This document shows, one piece after another, positions 36,909 to 50,242 of a stretch of 64,000 bases of DNA (position 1 is the first letter of the stretch; each line of letters begins with the position of its first letter). The notes under the pieces are model-generated. The model was not told the DNA's origin. It saw nothing but the letters and a program-made list of their open reading frames with translations, and made no database searches. This DNA is from Zychaea mexicana (Eukaryota; Mucoromycota; Mucoromycetes; Mucorales; Lichtheimiaceae). Position numbers and translations under genes: made by a program. The stretch covers positions 46,843 to 110,842 of the forward strand of contig NW_026516797.1 in NCBI RefSeq assembly GCF_025766255.1, given 5' to 3'.

Positions 36909-38263
36909 ATGTTATTACGCATAAAACCAATAACAACAGCAGTTTCGAGAGTCCAACAACCAGCTGTTTGTTTCCGCAAATACGTGTCGCCACTTCAGTC
37001 TTCTTCATCATCATCAAAAACAACAAAACGTTCTGTCCATGCAGAATCTACGAATAGCTCATCTTCGGATTCGTTGCTGACGACCTCAAACGGCTCCGTA
37101 GTCGACTACTGGAACCCGATACACTTTGAGCTGCTATTCAATCGCAAGCAACAACACCAAATACCGTCATCGTCCGTGGTCTATAGTCCGATGCTTCGCC
37201 ATAGATCTTCACAACAGCAACAACAACAACAACAACGGCAACAACAGGAGGGCACTGACGAGACAGCCTCCGAGCTGATTGTTGCACCCGATATCATCGA
37301 ACAAGAACCTTTGCTATTAAAGAAGGAGTCGCACTTGTTCGACACGTATGAGCAGGTCACACATCTACAAGCATGGGGAGGATTTTCCCGGGGAGAAGCA
37401 AAGGCTGTCATGGAGACAATACAACAGTTGTTACGAATGAGGTACTTGCTTTTCGACCCCACCCCCTCCCCTCTCTTGAGCTTTTGTTTGCTGGGTGTTG
37501 GGAAAATTTTCTGTCTCTCACTCTTTCAAACCTCCCTTCCAACTTCTAAACTTTTTCCTTTTCTTTCTTGTTTAGTGTTGCCAAGCAAACCGATCAGTTC
37601 TTGACTTCATCCCAACTCGAGAACGTACGTGTCAACGACGATGGGGTGTGATATGACGAAAGGGGAGCTAAACTAAAGTGATTATTGCTATAAATAGGAG
37701 TCGTATCTGATCAGCGCCGCTGTTGCTGAGTTCCGTAGGGAGGTGCAGTTGCTACGGCGTAACGATTCGGCGTTGCTGCAGTCGGAGCTGACTGCACTTG
37801 CGCGTGAGGTCGAGAGTCTGGAGCAACGTTTGAGCGAGGATTTGGGCACGATGCGTGACGAGACAGAATTGACCATGAACGATTATCGATCGGATATTCG
37901 TGAGGAGCAAAAGATCACCGAGCATCAGATCCAGGGCATCAATAACCGGCTGACTGTGTCATTGGGTGATGCTGCGACTGAACTCGAGTCTCTCAAGTGG
38001 AATGTCATCTGGCGTGGTCTTTGTAAGTTCACACGTCAAACTATATAGAGCTACAGGAGGGAGGGAGGGAGGGAGGGTAGATATCAGTGCATTGACTCTG
38101 TTATGCTTGTTTAGTGGGCGGATTGGTGACGGCATTGGGCATCACGGCTGTTGGATATGCGTTGTCTGCATTGCGTAGCACTCGTGCTGCAGCAGTGCAA
38201 CGCAAAGAGGCGATCAAGTCTGCTGGTGACAACTTGTCCTATGCGGACATGGAACTGTCATAG
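36909..38263 (+). CDS. MCUR1/CCDC90 (DUF1640, Fmp32) mitochondrial protein
   Basis: Mitochondrial inner-membrane protein of the CCDC90/MCUR1 family, linked in other organisms to calcium-uniporter regulation and respiratory-chain assembly. Exons: 36909-37441, 37576-37624, 37698-38022 and 38115-38263; 351 aa. The N-terminus (MLLRIKPITTAVSRVQQPAV) is basic and lacks acids, as a presequence should. A Ser- and Gln-rich spacer follows. The family head HLFDTYEQVTHLQAWGGFSR then leads into KAVMETIQQLL, followed by a long coiled coil (LLRRNDSALLQSELTALARE to LSEDLGTMRDE) and a C-terminal membrane helix (GLLGGLVTALGITAVGYAL). Convergent with the PhoD-like gene. It lies 240 bp after EMC10 in the same direction. 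Confidence 0.88.
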
Positions 38264-38550
38264 GAATTTCTCTTTACCCACACACATTTCCCATAAGCAT
38301 ACTTTTTTCTCTAGCATCCCATCCCATCCCATTCCATCCCACCACACGTCGTTCCATTGATTATACACATCTCTCTATCTTCCTGTCACTCTCCGATCCA
38401 CCCCGATTATCATCCATCTTCTTGTAAAATATTATTCCCGTTCTTCCCTGCTAGTTTCTATACACATTTTCGCTGTCCGTCCATCTATCTATCTATCTGT
38501 CTATCTACTTGTCAATGTACCATACACAACGAAAAAAAAACCATAATATA

Positions 38551-38574
38551 TGATTATATATATATATATATATA
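38551..38574. repeat. (TA)n microsatellite
   Basis: Short (TA)n tract between the convergent MCUR1-type and PhoD-type genes. Confidence 0.8.
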
Positions 38575-38626
38575 GATTCAAAACGGCATGTGAATAAGGA
38601 TAAGATACTATACAATGTTGCACATT

Positions 38627-41218
38627 TTAATACTGTGGGGGAGGTGGTGGAGGCATGTTGTAACCGCCCACGCTGTTTTCACGGAGAGGCAATGGCGGAG
38701 GACCGCCACTACCACCGCCAGGGCGTTGTGGCATAGGTGGCGGAGGGACAGGTCGACTTCCATATTGCTGCTGTTGCTGCTGTTGCTGTTGAGGAGGAGG
38801 TGGAGGAGGATAGCCTTGGCCATGACCAGCACCAGGATACTGGCCTGGAGGAGGAGGAGGAGGAGGATGATGATGATAAGCAGCACCACCCAAGGGAGGA
38901 ATCAACTCCTTCTTGTTGCGCGAGTGCAATCGAGCACCGGTGTGACTGAAGACCAGCTTGGGTACATTGACCAAATATCCCTTGGTACCCTTCTTACCAG
39001 GCTGTTCTTCGGCCTGGATATAAAGGTGCATTTTACCGGTGCTTTCTTCATAGAAACCAGCGCAATAATTACGGAAGCCCATCAGCTTGGTGTTTTGTCG
39101 GTTGTTGCCGTTGGGCGACTTTGTGAACAGCTTGTACATTTTCTCTTCGGTGTTGGGGTTGAACGTAATGTATGTCGAGTTTTGGTTCAGGATCGACAAT
39201 AACGCTTGTGGCGGAGGAACGTTTACGATGGCACTGGAAATGATCTGAACCATCAGGTGAGGGTCGCCTTCTTCTTTGTTACGCATGTCCTTGGAGTACA
39301 GACGGCCGGCGCCGCAGCAGTGCACATCACCGCCAAGGAATGAGACGCGAACGGAACGATCACGCGCGAATTGTTGTAAACGTTCGATAAACCGTTTTCG
39401 TTCCACTTCGTGGTTGCCTGCAGTCCAGTCTACGTGCAGGAGCAACCGCGTAAAAGATAGAAGAGAGGTTAGATACGTTCTTAGGCTCAAATAATACAAA
39501 CTTACGGTCGTTCATGTCATCTAATAATTCAGGATCACCGTTCCACTTGTTCAAAGAGCCGCTGATCAAATCACCCAAAGCACCTGTCTTTCCTGCGAGT
39601 GTGGCCAAGTTAAAGCCGGCAGCACCATCCATGGCCTTTTCGAAAAGCGTCAATCTTCATGAACCAGAAAAAGAAACAACAACAACAACAACAGCGAGTT
39701 TGATGAGGAGCTGTCCGTATGCTGGTTTTTTTTCCCACACATTCCATGTCCCAAGTAGCTCTTGTCTTTTACCTTGGATAAATCAATGGCACACCAGTGA
39801 CAACCAACATATGCTTGATACTCATAGGTAACTTGGCCATGGCTTCAAAGACAATATCATAAGTCTTAGGCTGACAGACATCCTGCTTGGTCCGTTCACC
39901 ACGCGCATCCAATGACAGCACACCAATGTCTGGGCCCAAGGTGGTCACAATGTGCTGGCATGTGGGCGTCGTGCCCATGAGCATACCATCACGCTGGGCG
40001 AGTTCCATGGTTGTGTGATGTTGAAACAAAAAGTAGAACCGGCATGCATTCTGGAACAAGACTATCGCAACCCACAAATGCATTCTTCAATTATCATCCT
40101 CATATATGTGACATTACACACACAACTCTCTTTTCTTACCAACAAAGCAGTCCGCTTGCTGCATCTCCACGGGATATGAGCCATAACCGTCAATGATATC
40201 CTATAAACACACACACACACATTACAAAGCCGGTCTTGTTTGAAATCATGACATACCCCTTGCATATCTTTGTTGTAATCCTCATGCTTACGTGATCATC
40301 CCACATGTTAATCGACGGAATGGTGGCAAAAGCAGTAGCGACATATGGATTGTCCTTAAAACTAACCAAAACAAAGGGTTAATCACTATACGATGGCCCT
40401 CCAAGAAAACATGTGTGTTGTGCTTACCCAAAGTTCTTTACGTAATTAAACATGTAAAACTCTTCAAAACCAGCGCGCATTTCATTCGACAATTTCATAG
40501 CCACACGTTTCTTTGGATCCTTTTCTTCGTTCCAAGGCTTCATAAAATCCTCCTTGAGCAGACGATCCTGATACAGCTGATCACCACCACCAAGCAAGAC
40601 ATGGAACGGCATAACCCGATGCCGATCCAAGACATCCTGCCAGAGCGGCGCCTCCTTTTCACCAAACTTGTCCTTTGTTTCTTGCGGAATATCCGAGAAT
40701 CCATTGCACGAATGGAACATGAATCGGAACGCTTCGTAATAGCTCGGGATATGGAATGTGTATTGCTGATTATTTAAGATGGAGCTCGTATAGGACGCGG
40801 TTTGCGCTTCCTCGTCAAAGGGCAATTGAAGCTCAAAGCGCCAGAACCGATATTGGTTGCGGTAACAATCGAGTTGTTCGGCTGGGAAAGTCAATGTCTT
40901 TTGTTTGCCGGAGCCGACCGTTTTCAGTTGCACGGTCAGACTGGGTGGTTGCGTGTGGTCAGACACGATCAAGCAAGAACCACGGTAAATGCCGCGCTGG
41001 TAGTCGGTTGAAATGTATTTCAGGAGTGGGCCACAAACTACGTTGCCATTGCCGCTATTGAGTTGTGCGCTCGAACCACCGAGATTCATTCGTTGGAATT
41101 CAGCAAGAGGTGGAGGAGGTGGTGCACCACCACCAACACTACTACCGTACCCGGGATTTGGGGTGGTGGGTGACATTGGACCTCCGGATTGTTCGGGTGG
41201 AGGATATTGCGAGTACAT
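38627..41218 (-). CDS. PhoD-like metallophosphatase with proline-rich ends
   Basis: Metal-dependent phosphatase of the PhoD/alkaline phosphatase D-like class. Exons: 41218-40428, 40361-40292, 40200-40140, 40061-39773, 39654-39506 and 39429-38627; 720 aa. Metal-site motifs in order: HVLLGGGDQLYQD (about 206-218), NMWDDHDIIDGYGS (about 282-295), WTAGNHE (about 455-461) and LGGDVHCCGAGR (about 485-496), all consistent with an active site. The N-terminus is Pro/Gly-rich (PPPPPL). The C-terminal ~90 residues carry poly-Pro and poly-Gln runs that may bind SH3 or WW domains. There is no signal peptide, so a cytosolic location is inferred. The ATG at 41218 (MYSQYPPPEQ) is preferred over the in-frame upstream one at 41326, whose extra residues are low complexity. 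Confidence 0.88.
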
Positions 41219-42319
41219 TTTCTGAGATCGAGTGGGGAGAGATAGAGTGTGGGAGTGGGGAAGGGTGGGTGGGTGGGGGAGAATGGAATTGGAAGAAGGA
41301 CGAGATGAGGCTTCTGTAAAGTACAAGTAAAGAAAAAGGCCCTAAGAGAGCTGAGTTTATGGGTGGGATGTATAAGAAAAACGCGCAAGGTGACACCAAG
41401 TGGCCCTTTTGGCTCGGCAAAACGCAAAATGATTACATACACTTGTGCAGGTGTTGTTTCATAAGAGACATATGAGAGCGAGACAGTGCACGACTATGCC
41501 CAACATAATAAAGTAGCTCTGCATGATTGCGTGTCTCTTTCCAACTTGTTTGCTATGGCCATTGCCTAGTTTTCGCTCGAATGACAATTCCCAATCTCGA
41601 CGTTTGGCAGGTTTCCAGTCGTACCTGGTTCTTTGTTGTTGTTCACTTCCCGAAAATCCAGGGAAATGAGGTCATTGCATCTTGGCTTTTTACCATAAAA
41701 GGAGTTTGATAATTACTTTTTGTTTGATGTAGCATATTTACTTTAATACCCCTAGATGAGTGAGCTAATCTTAAGCAAAATGTGTATATGCCATATAGTA
41801 GTAATGGCAGATGGCAGGATTATGAAAATCAAACGACGGATTGATGACAATTAGGATGCGCGCTCACACCACCTCCCACATGACCGTGTGTCGTACAATT
41901 TCATTGGATGAAAAATAAACAATGTCTTCTTCAGGATCTGTTGATATACGGCGTAAATTACCCGATGACAAGACAGGACTAATTTTGTTGTTGTAGTTTC
42001 CAGAAGAACTACATATACGTACAATAACTAAGAGAACCTTATCAGTAGGAAGGTTCTCCTTTCTTTAAACAAGTGTTGTCAGTGCTGTCTACGCGTGCAT
42101 ATCCTTTATACTTATCATCCTTTGTAGTATTTTCTCGTTGAAGTGATAAAGAAAGATATCATCAAACGGTGAGGGCAAGAGGTTCAATGATCCGACGAGT
42201 CTTTCGTATGCTCACCTTAAATACTGGATCATCAAGCTTTTAAAAGGACCAAGTGCTGGGAGAACCAGACATAATCCGGTAACTCTATAGTTGAGAAGAA
42301 GAAAGAAAAGGGACTCCCA
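41219..42319. other. intergenic, PhoD promoter side
   Basis: No supported gene. The first 150 bp upstream of the PhoD start are rich in GTGGG/GAGAG. Confidence 0.45.
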
Positions 42320-42321
42320 AT

Positions 42322-43010
42322 CTAAAAACACTGCATTATCACTGAGGAATAACTGTTGGTGAAATCCTCTTCCTTACTTATGCGTCGATGGCCTTCACTG
42401 ACACGTATGATACTTTGCTTTGTAACAAATGTTTCTGCTATCATAGCTTTGTTGGTATTTGCTATATAGGGGTGAGGCTCCGTGTTTGTTAACCAGTTTG
42501 TTAATAAATCGAACCACACGTCGGCTCCTGGTGGCCTAAAGATGCCGTGCAAAAGCTGTCCTCTCTAGATAAAGCGTCCGTGATCATAAAACTCACCAGC
42601 GAAGGAGTAGCCTCATCATTACTGCTGATCACGGTGGGTGATTTGAATGAACCTGGCATTGTTTCAATAACACAAGAATCGGTAACCTGGCTGCTTTTTT
42701 CTTCTTCTTCTTTGCCCTTTACTTCAGGGGCGAGGCTCAGCAAGAAGTGTTGTTGTTGATACCAGTTATAGCTCAAACGGATGGTGGTAGCTATCGTGCG
42801 TAAAAAATGGTGATATTTATCATACATCTGTTACGACTTCTGTCAACGGGGAATCGGAAAAGACGTTTGAGGCCGCTGATGCATAGGTATGATACAGTCT
42901 TTCAGATAGATTGTTATAAAAAGAGCGACGTATACTTAACGGCAATGGTGCCTCTCTTTCCAGCACATCCGTTTTTATTTTACCTATTAATCATTCACGA
43001 GTAAACGTTT
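42322..43010 (-). pseudogene. possible gene or remnant, unknown family
   Basis: Minus-strand segments look protein-like: 42998-42842 reads LERKAPLPLSIRR, NNLSERLYHTYASAASNVFS and DSPLTEVVTD; 42827-42501 is an ORF with an acidic and serine-rich stretch; 42552-42322 is another ORF. They may be exons of a small gene but I could not find phase-consistent junctions for all of them. A hydrophobic ORF further upstream (43328-43116) could be an earlier exon. Family not recognised. Confidence 0.25.
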
Positions 43011-43329
43011 TGATTTAAAAGAAAAAACACACTACAATAACATGGAAATTCTTAGCAACCGTTGTGTTATGTATTGTCGCTATGCGATTTCATTCTTGTA
43101 TTACGAGCGACTTGTTTACTGAGAGATATATGATACAATGTCGCTGTTCTGTAATCCAGCCGCTCCATAACTACACGCTTGCTCATCTATCAAGTTGAAA
43201 ATAAAATAATATAGTACTACTACGATGACCAGTGCATAGTCATTATTTGTTAGCATGACTACGAGGGATCTTAAATAATAGCTTATATCCTTCTTATCTG
43301 GTTGCACTGACTGGAGCATCCGGTGCATG

Positions 43330-44220
43330 GTCCTAAATTCTCTGTAAAATCATACCATTCTATAAAATTGACTTTAATCAATAGTAGCTAGTACGTAAGA
43401 GTATATCGCACAAAACGAAATATATGAAGGCTTTACCAACATGATCGTATGTCAATGCAGATAAAATATCCAGTGATTGGTAATAGCAGATGCAGTTAAT
43501 TATATGTACAAGCTTTTTATGAGTTGTATCAGATATGTAGTATTGTATATAACAGATATTGATAAAAACATGATGCAGTAAACAATGTCTCTATTGTATA
43601 TATATTTTCAGCTTATTGCTTTCACCACGTGAGTGTAAGTTTAAGAAATGCGTGTCTTTTACAAAGCTGCGGCTACCGAAGCGTATATTCCCACTTACTG
43701 CAAACAATCGTGTCTGTTTCCCGTTAAGCTTTCTTGATAATTTTCCCTGACAGCCAGTTGCTGTTTGGCCATAAGATACTCGTAGTGCACATCATTTTTT
43801 TTTGCCTCGGAAGTAACTGAAAAGTTGCAAAATCAATGGATACTTACAATGAAAAGGTATATGCTAGGCATATATAGGTACTTCTTCGTGCAAATTGTCC
43901 CACAATCTCTCCCATCTCAGTTAAACTTGAAGAGTACTAATACAGATGTGAAAAGAGCCTATCTCTCCATGCTCTATGTTACAAAATATTTGTGATCCTT
44001 TGGAGCATGCGTTCGTGTTGGCGATCATATAGAATCAGTACATATCTGCAGCACCAAAAACAGACGATATTAATTACCGAGTATTTTAACATGTAGAACT
44101 TCATCTACTCCAACAGCAACAATAGCTGCATGTTTAACCACGAGTGGAATGAAACTTGAGGGTGGGTTGAAAATGAATAGTCAAACTTATGAACAACGGT
44201 TGGCATTTGTGGAAGAAGTA
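43330..44220. other. intergenic
   Basis: AT-rich region without supported features; no long open frames. Confidence 0.45.
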
Positions 44221-44244
44221 ACTCGTGTGTAGCCGTGTGTTATG

Positions 44245-44605
44245 TCGAAGAATACAAAGTCTGATAAATAAAGTTAAAGAAGAACAACGCGAGATAAAAT
44301 ATATTTATATCAATTTTCGAAGAGTACAAAGTTTGATAAATCATTACATGAAAGTCAAAGAAGAGCGCGAGATTAGATATATGATATCAATCGTTGAAAA
44401 GTACAAAGTTTGATAAATCATTACATGAAAGTCAAAGAAGAGCGCGAGATTAGATATATGATATCAATCGTTGAAAAGTACAAAGTTTGATAAATGAAGT
44501 CAAAGAAGAAGAGCGCGAGATTACATATACGATATCAATTGTCGAAGAGTACAAAGTTTAACAGATTTTTACATGAAAGTCAAAGAAGAACGCGAGATAA
44601 AAAAA
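44245..44605. repeat. tandem repeat, ~71-77 bp unit, five copies
   Basis: The core TACAAAGTTTGATAAAT recurs, with diverged outer copies, at about 44253, 44325, 44402, 44479 and 44550, spaced 71-77 bp. Each unit also carries CAAAGAAGA, CGCGAGAT and GATATCAAT blocks. The middle two copies are nearly identical; the outer ones are diverged. Confidence 0.9.
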
Positions 44606-44880
44606 AAGTGCCCTCAACAAGCAGTTTGCATGGCCTGAAGGCTACACAAAAAGATGAAGAGTGCAAGAAAAAGAAGAGTCTGTGTGTGAAGGGAAGGGGG
44701 AAAAACTCAGTGAAAAAAGTGCCCTCAACAAGCAGTTTGCATGGCCTGAAGGCTAAACAAAAAGATGGAGAGTGCAAGAAAAAGAAGAGTCTGTGTGTGA
44801 AGAGAAGGAGGAAAAACTCAGTAAAAAAAGTGCCCTCAACAAGCAGTTTGCATGACCTGAAGGCCACACAAAAAGCATGA
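44494..44880 (+). CDS. possible Lys-rich repeat ORF
   Basis: A 128-codon frame that crosses the boundary of two tandem repeats. Its second half consists of 37-residue units with VPSTSSLHGLKATQKD and CKKKKSLCVK. The unit is exactly 111 bp so the frame is preserved between copies, which hints at past coding. No known domain, promoter or splice partner is evident. Confidence 0.25.
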   Translation: MKSKKKSARLHIRYQLSKSTKFNRFLHESQRRTRDKKKVPSTSSLHGLKATQKDEECKKKKSLCVKGRGKNSVKKVPSTSSLHGLKAKQKDGECKKKKSLCVKRRRKNSVKKVPSTSSLHDLKATQKA

Positions 44881-44895
44881 AGAGTGCAAGAAAAA
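44600..44895. repeat. 111-bp tandem repeat, three copies
   Basis: GTGCCCTCAACAAGCAGTTT starts at 44608, 44719 and 44830, an exact 111-bp period. The first two copies are almost identical; the third is truncated after the AAGGCCACACAAAAAG segment. Confidence 0.93.
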
Positions 44896-45054
44896 GGGTC
44901 TATGTGTCCCAAATCATTTGGCCTTTTAAGTCAATCAACCACGAACCCAAGCCATCCTTGGTACCAACGAGCGGGGAGCCATGGCTACACATAGTTTCGA
45001 GAGTCAAGTGCAAGCAATCGGTTGAATACTGCTTGTGCGTGGGGAGAAACTTAG

Positions 45055-45131
45055 AGGGAAGAGGGAAGGGAGAGGGAAGAGGGAAGGGAGAGGGAAGAGG
45101 GAAGAGGGAAGGGAGAGGGAAGGAGAAGGAA
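45055..45131. repeat. GGGAAGAGGGAAGGGAGA purine minisatellite
   Basis: Pure-purine array of GGGAAGA / GGGAAGGGAGA units on the plus strand. Confidence 0.9.
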
Positions 45132-45168
45132 AAAGAGTTGACTCTCAAAATACCCAAATAAACGGCGT

Positions 45169-45480
45169 TTGCTGAAAAGTCGGATGCTGTTGTCAATTGC
45201 TGAAGCTCGGATGCATGGAGTCGATTGCCGAGTGTCGATCAGGGTTAGACCAGGACCAACGGGAACAAGACCAGGACCAACGGGAACAAGACCAGGACCA
45301 ACGGAGGCAAGACCAGGACCAACGGGAACAAGACCAGGACCAACGGGAACAAGACCAGGACCAACGGAGGCAAGACCAGGGCCAACGGAAGAGCCAGAGC
45401 CAAAGGAAGAGCCAAGGGAAAGACCAGGAGCAACCAAGGGAGTGAAAGAAAAAGAAAAAAGGAAAAAGAAAGTGGCTTGA
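45169..45480 (+). CDS. possible ORF with RPGPTGT heptad repeats
   Basis: A 103-codon frame containing the 21-bp array, read as RPGPTGT, RPGPTGT, RPGPTEA twice over, then a Glu/Pro- and Lys-rich end. The repeat length is a multiple of three, so the frame is maintained. Pro/Gly/Thr repeats of this sort occur in secreted or wall proteins, but no signal peptide is visible. Coding status uncertain. Confidence 0.3.
   Translation: MLKSRMLLSIAEARMHGVDCRVSIRVRPGPTGTRPGPTGTRPGPTEARPGPTGTRPGPTGTRPGPTEARPGPTEEPEPKEEPRERPGATKGVKEKEKRKKKVA
45245..45400. repeat. 21-bp minisatellite with 63-bp higher order
   Basis: Seven units of GACCAGGACCAACGGGAACA type. Units follow the order A-A-B-A-A-B-B', where A ends GGGAACAA and B ends GGAGGCAA, so a three-unit 63-bp block has itself been duplicated. 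Confidence 0.93.
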
Positions 45481-45539
45481 AAAAAATGGGCGTATTTACA
45501 TCTTTTGAACTCAAACCCCTGTCTTTAAAAAAACACGTC

Positions 45540-47980
45540 ACTGGCCTTTGATTCGTCGCTTAAAATGATGTGAGAAAGCAAAAGGGTGAGGGAAGAAAAA
45601 ACATGTGCAGGAAGAGACATAGTCAAGCGGTCAAGCGGTCAAGAAGAAGGCGTGTGTGATCTGCGTGTAATGGTTTGCTCTACGAAGTATGTTTCACCGT
45701 ATCATGCAGGGCGTGTCCCGACGGTGTCGCCGCTTGTTTTCAAATAAGAAGGTACGTGCACACACAGGGTTTCAGCAACACCGCCCCTGAGTAAAATATC
45801 AGAAATGGTTGAATTGTGAAGTGGCATTGTAACAAAGAAGCTCACATAAGAAAAAGCCAAATTACTTTTGTGTCAAACCAAAAAAGAATGCTGCCTTTTC
45901 CGTATATGAGAAGAAGCGTTCAAACTAAAGTATAGTTACTTTGATACGATGACTTTCAAGTGAATAATGCACACTGTTACCTTCCTCTTTCTCTTAATAT
46001 TGCTGACACTGAAGTTTAGCAGCTGTTGTAGCCATATCAACGTACAGGCTGTACGTATGTACTTAGTATGTACAGTCCTAATAAAGTTGAACGTGAAACT
46101 GTGTTCTCCACGCTATCCTTCAAAGCGTTTCCAAGCAATCTAGTTTTTACAACAACTGGACAAGCAAACCGACACAACGGTTGGATTAACCTCATCGACT
46201 CGTCTCAGCCACTAATAAAACACAAAGTACGATTGAATAGGCAGAGCGACTACTCGAGTACCCCATATGCCACGACATTCTATGACGGATCAACGACATC
46301 ACGTTTTGCAACGGAATGTACTTGCTCAAGTCAAGCAGCAACAACAGCAGCCCCCAAGAGCAGCAGCATCAGAGAAGATGACATTGTCAACTTTTAAAAA
46401 GCTGTTTGACGCGCTTCCGTCGCGTAATCTTTCTGGCAAGGCAGCTTTGAGTACCGCGGCGGGTTTCTTCTCTCCATGCTGCAAAACCGAATAAGAGTGG
46501 CAGATCTTTTGTCGCGTGCTAGATCCTATCTGAATATGGGCATGTCGGTCGTAACATTTTGACGGGTCACTGCAAGTCGAGGACTGTAGCAAGAGCTTGT
46601 TAAAAGCGTTGTCCTGGCGAGCATGGTAGCAACATGAAAACTAACGCCTGATGATGATCAATGATACGCGTAACGTAGGTTGAATGGCGTACGCGGTGCA
46701 TCACCTTTGCACGTAATACAGGTTCTGTTATAGTTTACTCGTGTTCTGGACGCTTTCATGTCGCTACACACGCGCAAGATGCGAACTGGATGCGTTTGTT
46801 GGAGAGATGGTGATCATGGCGTTATAATATGACTGTCATTTGTTTTAGGCTGCCCATCATCCACGTATACAGGCAGGGCAGCAGCATGGAGGATAACTTG
46901 ACAACATTCTGACAAATACACATACGGCGACAGCGCATAAACAAGGTTTTTGCGAGTGCAAGCACAAAAGCAGCACGGGCGGTTATGTAGGTGATTGAAG
47001 CCAAGGGCAATTTCTTGAGCGTTGCATCAGGCTTTACACTGTGTATACAACAAAGCATCCGGTACTTTGAACACCATTGAAGCCCCCATTACTGTGCGCT
47101 ATTCCTCCCATCCGTCACGATTGTTTGTGGAGAAGGTAAACCTGTACTACAAGCTGCTGTACATGTCATTTTAACAACTACGGCTGCTGCTACATACCAT
47201 GTTTCTTTGTCGCTGTACACCGTTTGTCCTTTTCCTTCTTTTGGTGCCGCTGCTTCTCCAGCAACGTATTGTTTCTTTACTTCTCTGCATCAATTTACTC
47301 TTGTCGCTTCTGTTTTTGCTCTCTAATGCTATCATATCCGTTGCTGCTCATCAATGGATCTGGTGATTGGATATACTCTTATTATTAAGTTCTTCAGTGA
47401 TATTTTACCTGAACCGTTTCCGCGATATTTTCAAACATCTTCTGTGTCTTCGTTTACACTTTTGCGTAGTACCTGATTCGTACTGTTGCTTATAAAGTTC
47501 CCGCTAAGCAGATTCTTCCTTGCTTGTCTCTTTTGACGTGTTATTTCGCCTCGACTCGGCCAGTCCGAACATTTGGATTATGTGAGTTGTTGGTCAAAGC
47601 CGGCACAGTACCGGTTAGTGCAAAGATATATAGGAGGATACATAAGGGCGTTCAACCTTTCCATCTTTGAAAATAAGCACTATTTTTTGCATGTAGCATC
47701 ACTAGGTATTCTTGATGTATGTGCATACTATAGACTTCATCAATATATCTCCAACAGCTTGTGTATATAGAACCGGCCGACTTCGTGGGTGTTGGATGCG
47801 TAACGGTTACATCTTTTTCTTTAACTGGTCGAGGTGAGTTAGAATCCAAGAAACCTGGTAGGTTACTACGTAGTGAAGCAAAGTAATAATTACATTTTCG
47901 ACGTGCAATAGCTTTTGCGCCTCCCCAATAGCCCTCTATCTAGTTGGTTTCACAGTGGTATCGTGGGTAAAACTTGCAAA
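45540..47980. other. intergenic, weak ORFs only
   Basis: No supported gene. A plus-strand ORF at 46267-46494 ends in a plausible peptide (TLSTFKKLFDALPSRNLSGK) after a Gln run and could be a last exon, but no partner exon was found. The rest is AT-rich. Confidence 0.35.
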
Positions 47981-48530
47981 TGTGCCCTGCTTCTTGTAGC
48001 ATAGATTATTTGTTCTCGAAAACCGGGTTGCTCCCAGCATGCATATGGAACGGACAGCAAGTAGAGTCTTCATTCGGCCCGTTATCGTCGCACTTTGCCT
48101 TCCAGTATTTTCCGGCCGATTGTGTTCGTCCCAAAACCCAGGCTTCCGTTCTTGTAAGATCGACTGAACACCGAGGGCTGTTCATTCCGTGATCTCCTTG
48201 GATTCACCCTTCTTGCGCTTAATGAGAGTTGTTGATCGATAAAACGGCTGCTCGACCTTTTTGTAACCGTCCATATACTATCCTTATCGCTTTTGCTATT
48301 GAACACGGCTTGACATCTTGCCGTTCAGTCCAAGTCGCGATACAAGGCGTGCATCACTGGCATGCGCACGATGATTGCTGGACTGATAAAAAATAGAGAC
48401 GGGTACGACACTCAGAGGATGCAGACTTTCAAAAAGGGGTATTGCATCTTCTTGTAAATGCTTAAGTAAATCCCCACTGTCCGTTGCAGCTTTAACTTGG
48501 CTTGTTTCATTAGAAAAACAATGTATCATA
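47980..48530 (-). pseudogene. fragment of DDE transposase (same family as 59.5-61.6 kb)
   Basis: Minus-strand peptide LLKHLQEDAIPLFESLHP, then YQSSNHRAHASDARLVSRLG, matches the 60.8-61.0 kb copy (EQLKEEAIPFFEALHP and DQSSNHNAYGASAKLVGRFG). Further downstream on the minus strand VQSILQERKPGFW parallels IRTILEERGLG of the other copy. Frames are broken and the expected acidic residue before QSSNH is replaced by Y, so it is inactive. Confidence 0.75.
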
Positions 48531-48539
48531 ATGGATCGG

Positions 48540-50201
<1,662 letters not shown>

Positions 50202-50242
50202 CATTGAAACGGGTGGGAAACGATGTAGCACGGATATGTATA

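Noticed and set aside
44580..44912. Minus-strand Phe/Leu/Cys-rich repeat ORF
   Set aside because: Antisense of the Lys-rich 111-bp tandem repeat; composition is an artefact of the repeat.
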